The notes under the pieces are model-generated. The model saw nothing but the letters and a program-made list of their open reading frames with translations, was not told the origin of the DNA and did no database searches. From NCBI GenBank assembly GCA_013397845.1, contig VZTG01008541.1, positions 375,481 through 439,480 on the forward strand: a stretch of DNA of 64,000 bases, written 5' to 3'. This DNA comes from Melanocharis versteri. Lineage: Eukaryota > Chordata > Aves > Passeriformes > Melanocharitidae. The translations under genes were made by a program, and so were the position numbers. Positions 13,001 through 25,000 of this stretch are shown one piece after another; within the stretch, counting starts at the first letter, position 1; every line of letters begins with the position of its first letter.

Positions 13001-16000
13001 ACCAGGGCATTTGCCAGGTTTTCCTGTGGTGTGAGGCCTCAGCCCCTGAGCTGGCTTGGGCTCACTCCCAAGCTTCTCCTTGCCCTGAGGCTCACTGCTT
13101 CCTACCACTCTGCTCTCCCAGCTGCTCCTCTGACTTTTGGCAAGGGAGGCCACCCTGAGTCCACACCAGCTTCCAGTATGGCACTGCCCAGAGTTTTAGT
13201 GCCTGTTATCCCAAGGGCTGTGCCTGTAGTGGTACAGCTGCATTGGAAGGAGGCCCGTGGTGGTTTGGGGAGTGACAGCAGTGATGTCTCTGCAGATCCA
13301 GCACGAGGTCAGCAATGGGAGCGTGGTTCACCGCATCTGCAGTGACGCCTGCTTCACCAAGTTCCGGGCCACCAAGGGGCTGAAAACAAACTGCTGTGAC
13401 AACTGTGGACTTTATATCTACAACAAGGGCTTGCCCCTGGAGTACCTCTTCCATGAAGGCCAGCAAAAACGCTTTTGCAATTCTGCATGTCTCAACAGTT
13501 ACAAGAAGGTGTGTGGAGGCAGCTGCCTGGGGTGGGGGGGGGTCTCTGTGGGCACACAGCAACTTTGCTTGGTGTGGCACAGGGCATTTTATTAAATAGG
13601 TGACTCGAATCCCCTTGGTCTTTTATTGCTGACAAAGCAGTTAAAAGATTGCTGTGGGGGAACTTTGAAGCAGACAAACAGAATTGGTTTAATCTGCGTG
13701 GGGCCCACCATGGACCCAAGCATGGGTCAGAAAGTCGGTGAGCTGATGGTAGAGTGACACTGGTATACGCAGTTAGCATGGACTGGTTTCGGGATGTCTC
13801 CCTAAAGCTGGGCTGGATATGTTCCTCTGTCACCTGAGCAGTCCTCACTTAACTGTCTTAGAAGGGACTGCCGAACTCTGTATTCCTGCCAGGCTACCCT
13901 TGAAATGAGAAGTTGAAGTGCCAAAGGCAGCTTTTTTTTGCTACCACCACCTGAATCTGCAGACTGTGAGCCTGTCCCTGGCATCAGGTGGTCACTGCAG
14001 GAGAGCAATCCTGTGGTGGATACAGCAGTGGGATGGGATGTGGTAGTTGGACCTTGCCAGCTGTGATGGTCTCCTGGAAGCTCTGTTCTGCTCTGTATTT
14101 GCAGAAGAACACTCGGGTCTACCCCTGCATGTGGTGCAAGACGCTGTGCAAAAACTTTGACATGCTGCCCAATGTGGATCGCAGTGGCAAGATGGGTCTG
14201 TTCTGCTCCATTTGCTGCACTACCTCTCACAAAGTGAAGCAGTCAGGCTTAGTTGGTAAGAGCACCTGTGTAGAGGGAATCATCACCTCTCCACTCTTAA
14301 TTCCTTCCTTGGTATTGTTTATTGCTTGTGGATGGGACTGAAAAGAAGGTAAAAGCCTGGGGGAAGAGTCCAGTGAGACAAGTGGAAGTGCAGAGGGAGG
14401 AGCCCTTGCAGCATGTAGACATCTTAATTCAGAGGGTAGTGTACATTGCTGTTCTTGAGAATGCAGGGAGCAGTTGTAGAGCTGGACTGTGCTGGCATTG
14501 CTCTTCCCTTTACCTGGAGTGCTGGGGTGTCCAAGAATGGGACAAGTATTGTAGCCTATTTTGTCCAAATTCCTATAGAGCCAGGGTCACTTCCTTGAAC
14601 CACTCTGCTCTCCGTCTGTTTAACATTTCTGTCCTAGCAGAATCTGGTGCTCTTAGTTTCCTGGTGTTCTTATCCCTTGCTTTTTGATAATAGCTTGACA
14701 GACTGAGGATGAGTGAGTAGCTTGCATGCCATCCTCAGAATCCAGTCCTGCATCCTGTGCTGCTGCCCTCACCAATTCCTGTCTGTTTCATCAGGTCCCC
14801 CTAGACCCTGCAGCTTCTGCAGAAAGAGTTTATCTGAACCCTGCTATTACAACAAGACAGACCGGGTTGTCTACCAGTTCTGCAGCCCCAGTTGCTGGAC
14901 CAAATTCCAGGTACTGAAATATCCTTCGTGCTGGGCTGGGCTGTGGAGCTCATGCCTCCCTTCACACTTAGCAGAGGCTCCACCTTCCTGGAGCTCCTCA
15001 GGGAGGGTTCCTAAGAAAGTCTCTTCTGGAGCACAGGAGTTGCAGTGACTGTAATTGCTGAAATCTCAGTCTTGGCCCTATCTCCCCCGTCCTCCATTGG
15101 GATAATGTGGGCTGTAAGTCACTCTTGTGCTGCATGAGTGGTTTGAGATAGAGTGGCCTAATGAAAGCACAAGCAAAAGCACAAGCCAGCAAAGCACAGT
15201 GCACACCTGATAGCTGGGTGGAAAGGGGCAGAGCTGCCCTCTCAACCAGGTGTCACCTAGAAACATAAGTCTTCCAGGATGTGTTGTCTAAAACTTTACA
15301 ACTAGCAGACCTGGATGCCTCTTGTTTAATAATCCTCAAAGGCTTGCCTGGTGATTTTTAATCTTCTGATGTTAAGTTTCAGCCTATGTGAGAAGTCTGT
15401 GGTATTCACAGGCAACTTCAAGAATATTAGTTTTGTACATTTGTCAAAGAACAAAGTAACAGCCAGGAAGACATGAGAAACTTAGGCCAGAACATGTCTT
15501 GGGCAACTGAGAAAACGTAGAGAATCTAGAGGTAAGAGTTAGTTACCAGCAGTTGCAGCATTTTGTTTTGGGATTTGGTTTGTTTGGGGTTTTTTTTAGG
15601 GGATGGTGGGGGAGGGGGGCATTTGGTTGGCTGGGTTTTTTTGGTGGGTTTCTTTTTGTTTGTTTGGGTTTTTTACGAATCCTTGATGTAATCCTTCACT
15701 GAGGTCACAAATACTGTGGGTAGTGTAGCTATAGAGCTTTTAGAGTTGTAGATTTCATAAGACTAGAATCATAGAACAGTTTGGGCTGAAAGGGACCTTT
15801 AGATGTCATCTAGGCCAACCTCCCCTGCAGTGAGCAGGGACATCTTCAACTAGATCAGGTTGCTCAGAGCCCTATCCAATCTGACCTTGAATATTTTCAG
15901 GGTTATGGCACCTCCCACCTCTGTGGGCAACCTGTGCCAGTGTTTCATCATCCTCATTGTAAAAAACTTCTTTACAGCTAATGCTCTCTTTTAAATGAAA

Positions 16001-19000
16001 ACTATTACAATTCGTCCTATTGCAACAGGCTCTGCTAAAATGTGTCTCCCCATCTTGCTTATAAGCCCACTTTAAGTATGGAAAGGCCACAATAAGATCT
16101 CCCCAGAGCCTTCTCTTCTCCAAGCTGAATAATCCCAACTCAGCCTTTCTTGATAGGAGAACTGTTCCAACCCTCTGGTCATCTTCATGGCCTCCTCTGG
16201 ACTTGCTCCAGCAGATCCATGTCCTTCCTGTGCTGGGGACCCCTGAGCTGGAGGCAGCACTGCAGGTGGGGTCTCACCAGAGTGGAGCAGAGGGGCAGAG
16301 TCCCCTCCCTCCCCTGCTGCCCACGGGGCTTTTGCTGCAGCCCAGGACACACTTGGCTTTCTGGGCTGAGTTCACGTCGCTGGGTCATGGCCAGCCTCTC
16401 ATCCACCAGCACCCCCAAGTCCTCAGCAGGGCTGCTCTCCATCTGTTCATCCCCCATCCTGGATTGATACTGGGGTTACCCTGCCCCAGGTGCAGCACCT
16501 TGTGCTTGGCCTTGTTGAACCTCATAGATTCCCATGGGCCACTGCTTGAGCTTGTCCAGGTCCCTCTGGATGTCACTCTGTCCCTCAGGCATTTCAACTG
16601 AATGACTCAGCTTGGTGTCATCTGAAAACTTGTCGAGGGTGCTCTTGATCCACTCGATGAAGACATGAAACAGTCCTGGTCCCAGTACAGACCCCTGAGG
16701 GTCACCACTTGTCACTGATCTCCATCTGGACATTGAACCTTTGGCCACTACCTTCTGGATGCAACCATCCAACCAAATTCCTCATCCACCAAACAGTCCA
16801 GCCATAAAATCATCTTTCTCCAGTTCAGAGAGAAGGATGTTGTGGGGAACTGTGCCAAAGGCTTTACAGAAGTCCAGAGTGATGACACCCATAGCTCTTA
16901 GCTTCTCCACTGATGTAGTCACTCCATTGAGGTGGACAACTTGCCCTTGGTGCAACTGTGCTGGCTGTGTTGGCACCTCCTGTCCTCCATGTGCCTCAGG
17001 ACAGCTTCTAGAAGGATCTGTTCCGTGATCTTCCCAGGCACAGCAGAGTTCAGTGGTTTCCAGGGTCCTCCTTTCTGCCCATTTTAGAAATGGTTGCAAT
17101 GTTTCCCCTTTTCCCAACTGGGACTTCATTAATTCACCTAACTTGAATTATAGCCATATAAAATCAGCATTGTAAACATACGAGTAAGCCCATGCATCAC
17201 CTGGATTAGGAACTATCTTGCTGGCAGATCTCAGAACACACTTGTAAAAGAAAAAGCACTGAAGAGAATGTTTCAGGATGGCTTCTTGGGGATCAGTGTT
17301 AAGCCCAAGGACTTCAACATCTTCATTGATCATTTGGCAGTAAAGTCAAAGTAAGCAGGATGAAATTTAGCAGATGAAACAAAGACTGGTGAAGTGTTAG
17401 CCCATGCTAAGTTCAGGGCAGTCACAGAAAGCAAAGCAATTGGATTGATTGACAAGGCTGGTTCCTCCTAATGTGTGCTTCAACACAGTTTCAGTGCAAG
17501 ATCCTGTGTCAGCTTTACTCAAGTAGTGTGGGGATGCAGATCCTGGGAAAGTAAGGATTTTGAAAAGGCTGTGGAATTACAGCAGATAAACTATTCAGTA
17601 TGAGCATCTCAGTTTACAGCCACACAGGGAAGGATTAATTTATTGCAAGTACAAGCAGGTGAATATAGAGTTAATGTTTGAGGGTCAGGGAGCAAAAGAG
17701 CTACCTAGAATGATACACAGATAGGAAGGATGTTCTCCAGTGTCCACTTCATTTTCAATGTTGAAGAAAAATTTGAAGTATTCTGAAAAAAAACCCAAAA
17801 ATTAAATTTGGGCTTGAAAAACACTTGTACTGAGGCACTTGCAGAATGTCTTATCTGATGTTACCAGAAAGAAAACCAGGAATGACTATATTAATAAATA
17901 TATCCTTGTGGATAAGACACCAAATGCTAAATGCATTGTGGATAGGATGCCAAATGCTGTTTAATCTAGCAGATTAATCTAGCAGAAAATGGGATGAGAG
18001 GCTGCTTGAATTCTTAAGCTGTGTTATCTTGAAAATAAAAATCAGGCACCTGTGCTTCAAGAACTTTTAGAAAAATCCTCAGAAGAGGTAGCAGAGCCCC
18101 CATCATTTAAGTTTTCAAATCCAGCAGCGTGGCAGCTTGAAAGCTTGCCTTCCTGAGAAGAGCTGGACCTGGCACACTGGAAGCGAAGTGAAATTGCTCT
18201 CAAGAATCAGCTCTCCAGGAGCGTGAGACACGATGTGATGGATTGACCGAGTCCCCTCAGTGGCAGCAGGTCCCAGGGGGCCAGGCAGGCTGCAGGCCAT
18301 GGAGGAGGCAGCAGTGGTGGCAGTGTGAGGCAGGTGCCTGCTGCCCTCCAAGTGCTCTCCCCCCATGAGCTGTCTCTGTCTCCTGCAGCGCACCAGCCCG
18401 GAAGGTGGGATCCACCTCAACTGCCATTACTGTCATAATCTTTTCAGCGGGAAGCCGGAGATCCTAGACTGGCAGGTGAGGACTTCCCCCGGGGGGATGT
18501 TGAGGTGGAGGCCAACACTGCTGAGAACCTCTGGGGTACTTCCTCTCCCTGCTCTAAGCAGAGCTCCTCCTGTGCCAGTCCTCTGAATGCCTTAGCTGCA
18601 GAGACGTGCCTGGAGACTGTGCTGAGTGCTGCACTCCTGATGTTCAGCAGCATGTCAGAAGGGCAGGAGGAGACCACTTCTGCCAAATCCTGTGCCAGGA
18701 GAGCTGGAGACTTGACTCAGCCCTCCTGCTTCCCTGAGAAGTGTGGGAACCTCCTGCCAGCCTGGCTGACCTGGCTGTGGTCTCTTTGGCAGGACAAGGT
18801 GTATCAGTTCTGCTGCAAGGACTGCTGCGAGGACTTCAAACGGCTGCGTGGGGTGGTGTCTCAGTGTGAACACTGCAAGCAGGAGAAGCTGCTGCATGAG
18901 AAGATCCGTTTCTCCGGAGTGGAGAAGAACTTCTGCAGCGAAGGTACTTGGGGAAGGCATGGGAGAGGCAGAGCCTCCATGCCAGCCCATGCTGGGGGAG

Positions 19001-22000
19001 GAGAAGAGAGCATGGAGAGGAACAGAGGGGAGATTGTCTTAGCCAGGCCCTGGGGCAAGAGCCTTGCCATGCAGTGAAGGGAGGACTGTTGTGGGGATGG
19101 CTTGCTGTCCAGCCAGGCCCTAGGGCAAGATCTTTACCGTTCATTGTGTCCTTGGGGAGGGCCTTCTCACAGCTTTTCTCTCTCTGGGGGCTGGGGAGAC
19201 AGCAGGTGGCAGCTCCGCTCCTCCTGTCATCATGCACTTCTACGCTCTTGCGTCTGGGCTGGCCTGACCTGGCCTTGCCCTGCCTGCTGGGTTCCTGCAC
19301 ACAGGAGGTTGGAGTCAGACTCTTCCTAGAAGCATGGAGGTGAGAGATGGCAAGTCCCCGTGAGGTCCCATCTTATCCCAGCCCCAGGGGCCAGTGCTGG
19401 ATTGTTCCCTACAGTGTGTTGCGTGTGCTCTGTTGTCTCCGCAGACCTGGATTCTGGTCATGTTTGGGTCAGGGAGGCCCCCAGTTCATCCTGGGAAGGT
19501 TTCACTCCTATTGTTTCTCCGCAGGGTGTGTGCTTCTTTACAAACAGGATTTCACCAAGAACCTGGGCCTGTGCTGCATCACCTGCACCTACTGTTCTCA
19601 GACCTGCCAGCGGGCGGTCACCGAGCAGCTGGAGGGCAGCACCTGGGACTTCTGTAGTGAAGACTGCAAAAGCAAATACTTGCTCTGGTACTTCAAGGTC
19701 AGTATTGGCACTGGCAGCTTGTGCTAAGTGCTGTGGTGGGCACGGCACCCAGATAAGTGGGCATTGCACTGAGGAAGTTCGCACTGCTGGAGTCTGGCTG
19801 GCACTGCTGCGGAGAACCTGGCACTGCTGGAGTCCTGCCTGGCAATGACGGGACACTGCTACGGGGAAGCTCACGTAGCTGGAGTCCCCAGCTGATCCTG
19901 CCAGACAGAGCACTGCACTGAGGAAGCTCACAGTGCTGGAACCGCGGCCAGTGCTGCTGTGAGAAGTTCGCACCGCTGGAGTCCCTGGCTGGCACTGGCA
20001 GGGCACTGCTGTGGGGAAGCTCACAGCACCTTGCGATGTGCACCTTTCACTGGAGAGTTGTGTTGCACTCGGAGGGGGTGTGGTTAGTTACTCGTTGTTT
20101 CTCTCCTGCTGATGCGGGCTTTAGGCAGCTCGGTGCCATGCCTGCAAGCGTCAGGGGAAGCTGCTGGAAACCATCCACTGGCGGGGGCAAATCAAACACT
20201 TCTGCAACCAGCAGTGTCTGCTGCGATTTTACAATCAACAGAACCAGCCCAACCTGGACACGCAGAAGGGGCCCGAGAGCCTGCTGAACAGTGAGTAGGA
20301 GGGAGGGAGGGGACCTGCATAGCTCAGTCTGAGAGACACAGGGAAGACTCAACAGCAGGGGGTGGAAGCTGCCTGCCTGGGACTGGAGGAGACGCTAGGG
20401 AACAATCCTGCACTGGCCCCTGGGGGGGAAAGGACGGAGTGGGACCTAATGGGCTTCTCCATCTCTAACATCTATGGTTCTATGACACACAGGGCCCAGA
20501 CGGGAGGAGCCGGTGCCAGCGTGCTGCCTGTAGCTCACACTCTTAGCGAGGATACTCAGGGATTTAACATCCTCAAGTTGCCAGCGGAGAGCTCGATTTA
20601 CAGGGTTAGGGGACAGCGTGGTTTGGCATGACAATCCACCTGCAGCCCCACACCACCTCCGAGCTGTGACCTTCTCAGATCTCATAAACTAATCTGGATT
20701 GGGCCAGGTCAGTGCTTGGATGGGAAACATTCAAGGACAAAGAAGGGTGCTGCAGGAAGTGGTGCTGGTGATGCTGTAGGTGGGCTCTCCTTCAGCCAGA
20801 GCTGAACCTAGAACGGTCTTGAGGGAGCACTGAGCTGCTGGAGGCACCGTGTCTTGCGATGTTAGATTGGAGTCCTACCACTTACCCAAAGTTGACTGCA
20901 GCTTTGGGGAGTTGCCAACCCTGTGTCCCAGATACCCCCATTCTGCATCCATGGAGTTCCAGCTGGAGAGGAGATTTTCGCTGCCTGTTGCCTCATTTCC
21001 TGTCATTAACTCAAGCCAGTTCCTTATGGAAGATTGCAAAGTGCTTTGGGATCCCTCAGGATGGAAGGTGCTCCTAGTGACAGTGACAAGACACCGCTTG
21101 GCCCTCGGACACCTGCAGTCTCATTCTGCTTGGTCTTTCGTAGGCCACGATCTCCTGGGTGACCTGGGGGATGTAGTTAAAGTGCCTGCAGCTTATGGTG
21201 GGACTTGCTTCACTGCATCAAGCTTCAACACGTACCTTCATCACAGGTTCGGGGCTTTGCTGGCCTCCCTGGGATTTCATGACATGTAAAACCCTGGCTA
21301 GGGTGTGCCAAGGAGGGGAAGCCAAGACAAGGACTTTCGCATGAGAGACCTCATCCTCCATCTCCAGACTCTTGAGGTTCCTGCCCTGACTGTAGTGCAC
21401 TGACCATAGGACAGGGGAAGGTCCAGATGTCGTTGCTGCTTAGGCAGCAAAGCAAAGCTGCTCTGCCAGAAACAGCAGATTCCCCCAGATAGGGGAAGCC
21501 AAACCTGCCTTCCAAGAGCCACATGCCATAACAGGCTGTGTGAGGTGACAGCTCAAGTGGCAACACACTGGAGTGACCTGGATAAGGAACTGTTGGTTTC
21601 TGCTGGCACAGGGGTGCCCATGGGAATTCTGCTTGATGGTTCACAGTGTTCTGCTGCCCAAGGGAGGAAGAGGTATGTGACGTGCTGGTTCCTGTAGCTC
21701 ACCAAGTGATTCCACAGCCCTAGCCCTGCTGTTCCATTTGTCCTCTGCTGTCAAGACGTGTCACTTGTGAGAGACCAGTAACACTGCTTTTGGGACATAG
21801 GCACAGTGGGCAAGCTCTGCCTGCAGAGGGAAGCATGTTTCACACAGTTTAGCCATTGTCTCCTTGGAGCCATGGACCACAAGACTGAGAAGTACCTTCT
21901 CCACCACCACCAACCATGAGAGTCTTGGGCCTCCTCCACCACATCTCTGGAGGCCCCCCAGAACTCTGCTGCTTGGTATGTGGGGCATCACCCTTCACTG

Positions 22001-25000
22001 TGCCACAGCTGCCTCTTTGTGCGATCTGTAAGGACTAAAAGGAGCCAAGGAAAAGCCCTTCATTAGTTATCAGTGCTCAGCTGAGCACGAGTTCCAGGCT
22101 ACCCCAGCAGGTGCTGTGCTTGGTGGATGCTACTGGTGGCACTGGGCCCTCTGTATGCTCTGGCACACCAGTCCCCTGCCAGATGTGGGATAGCTGTGGA
22201 TATCCTTGCTCCAGGACTGTGGCATACTGCTGAATTTGCAAAGGAAGGATGCTGAAGCCCGGACCCACTTACACAGAGAGCTTTCAAGCCCACTGTGCTG
22301 TGCAGGGGATTTCGGGAGGAGCAGCTTCTGCCTGGTCTCCTGTGGACCTGACAGCTGTGCTGCCAGCTTGCAAGGGACTACCTGGGTTTCAGGCCCATCT
22401 TAGACAAAGCTGCCTATTCTTGCTTATTCTCTTGCAGCCAGTGATTGCCTAAAACCATTAATTCCTGTGATCCTGTGGCTGCTACCAGTCTGGTGATCCT
22501 GAGAGTTCTTGTAGCTGATCACATAAGCAGATGTTCCCTTGCTGGGAACAGTTCTTGTAGTGTGGGATTGAGGAGCTTCTGCTTCAAAACTGTGCCCAAA
22601 GACTTCCAAGAGGAGCTGGCTCTGCACTGGCCTGTCTGGCTGGAGAGGGTAGAAGTCACAGTTGTGGCAGGCAATGCCTTGACAGCTCCATATTGGTGTT
22701 GGGATGAGAGTAAAGAACGAGCTGCAGCTTTCCTGGAAGCCTGAACACATGGCATGTCGCAGGAAAATCTTGTTTTCTTTAGTCCTAAATCATTGGTCAG
22801 TGGGGCGCTCATGTTTGCTTTAGATTGTGCTGCAGCAGAAATTCTGCTCATATGCCATAGCTTGTCTTTTCTCATTCAAGCCTTTGGTGTTTCCTACCTG
22901 GACCAGCTGCCCATCCACTTTGGGCTGTCAGGGTGAGTTCTTGGCCCCTGAGACTGCTGCAGATCCTATGGCTTAGCTGCAGACTAGGGAGCTTCCTCCA
23001 ACTGGAATTTATCTGTTGTCCCCTGTGGTGGTCAGCAAGTGGAGCCTGATGGGCCTCAAATTGTACGTGAATTATCCTGCATTTCCTCAGGTCAGAGGAA
23101 ATCTTCACAGTGTGAATGTCCCTGTGTTGGACCTGTAGGAATCTGGGTCTTTCCTGAAGGACCTGTCTGTGTGTCAGAGTTGTGAATGGACCCGCCAATG
23201 TCTTTGGGTGCTGGGACCTGCTGCAGTCCTTGCAGGGGTCTCTTTCATGCACGGCCCACGGGTAGAAGGCAATTCTTTTTGCCAGCCACGTGGGTAACCA
23301 GGGCTCCCTGGAGACTGGGATGGAGGTGCTCTGTTAGCTCACCAGCCTTTGAGATGGGTGCAGGTTTTCTGCAGAGCACATGAGCTGGAATTATCATCCA
23401 AGGCAGGGTGATACTGTCACCACCTGAGACCAGGGTCTGCCACATGCGCCTCTTCCCTGCAGGTGATCCTCTCTTTCCTTATGGGAATGGACTGCTTCCC
23501 TAGGGCTGGGGCAAAGCTGTCTCTCTGCTTTCTGGGCTATCTCATAATGCTGCTACTAGCTCTGTCACCTTCTTCCTAGGGATCTCGAAGCACTTTGCCA
23601 AGATATTTATTGCAGGGATATGGAGGCACAGGGAGGGGCCATGGCTCGGTACAGCAAGCCAATAGGCAGAGCTGGGATTAGAGCCCTGGATTCCTCTCTC
23701 TACAAGGGGCTGGGATTTCTCCTGACCTGCTGTGATGGGGAAGGGGTGGACTGCAAGGGAGCACAAAATGACATGGGAATAACTTGATTTTGGAGTTGTA
23801 GTGTCTTCTGAGGTGTTAGGGCTAGAGATTGTGGAAACAGTAACTGTTCCTGGAGTGGCCAGGTGCAGTTTCTGGGGAGCCTGTCCCTGCTCTCTGGCTG
23901 CTTGCACTTCCAGTCCCAGCAGTGGGACATGTTGGCCCATGAGCTCTTGAACTTAAGAGTTGTTGCTTTCTCTTACAGGTCAGACTTCAGAGCCAAAACC
24001 AGCTGTCCCTTCCCCACAGAAGGCAGAAGCTAACATGGTAAGCCCCTATGGAGGTAGGAGTTTGCAAGACAAAGGGGCTGTCCACAAAGAGAGGACAGTT
24101 CTGCCATTGCTCAGGGAGATTTTGTTCTACAACCAATGCATTTTGAGATGTCTGGGTAGTGGGAGATGAAAAGAACTCCTAGGAAGGCATCATCAACATA
24201 TCTCCTGCAAGAGGAAGGAATAACTGTTCCCCAGGAATCAGTGATGAACTCCAGAACAGCCTGACTCTGTGGCACTGGCTCCTGTGTCCCACTGTTCCCC
24301 TCTACCCCATGGGACAGGAGCCACCATTGCCAGACTCCTGGCACAGCAGAGGCACCACACAGGCTTGCTGCCTGCCAGGAACAGCTCGGCAGTCCTTCAT
24401 CACAGCCTGACCATGGGAGTGTCCATGTGCTGGGGACTGCCAGTGATGCCTTTTCCTGGTCTTAAAAATTGAGAGCCAGATACGGTTAAGTGTAGGGTTT
24501 TTTGGCCTCTTTACTACAAGGTTTTTAGGATTTTTGGTTTCTTGGCTTAACAGAATACTAGAGTTATGCTAAGTTATCAGACTTAAGGAATNGTATAGAC
24601 TTTATAAATTAGCATATCTAACAAGGATGTTTTAGGGGGAGGCCTGGATGAATGGCATGATATTCCTCCATCCAAGGAATTTTTTCCTGGATGGGCAGAA
24701 TTTTTAGCTTACAGCATATGTTTTAGAAAGGACTTTGGTTTTTTTAGGTAGTGTAGGGTTTTTTGGCCTCTTACTACAAGGTTTTTAGGACGTTTGGTTT
24801 CTTGGCTTAACAGAATACTAGAGTTATGCTAAGTTATCAGACTTAAGGAATTACAGGTATGCATGTTAGGAGTACTGAGGATATATAAAAGGTATATGAA
24901 AGAAAAGGCAAAAAATCATGTTGGCATCACCAGGCTCCAGGAGGTGCTTTGGGAGTCATTCCATCTGCACCTGTAGTAGGGAAGAGATTGTGCTGCCTTA

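Noticed and set aside
12319..13158. 279-codon open frame covering an intron and a ZMYM3 exon
   Set aside because: Only the part at 12750-12927 is coding. The rest is a pyrimidine-rich intron that is open by composition.
15766..17135. Active retroelement
   Set aside because: The reverse-transcriptase frame is broken repeatedly and the 5' half is missing.
20640..20760. Functional 5S rRNA gene
   Set aside because: Too many substitutions in the internal control regions, no T-run terminator directly after it, and SINE body sequence follows. A 5S-derived SINE is the better call.
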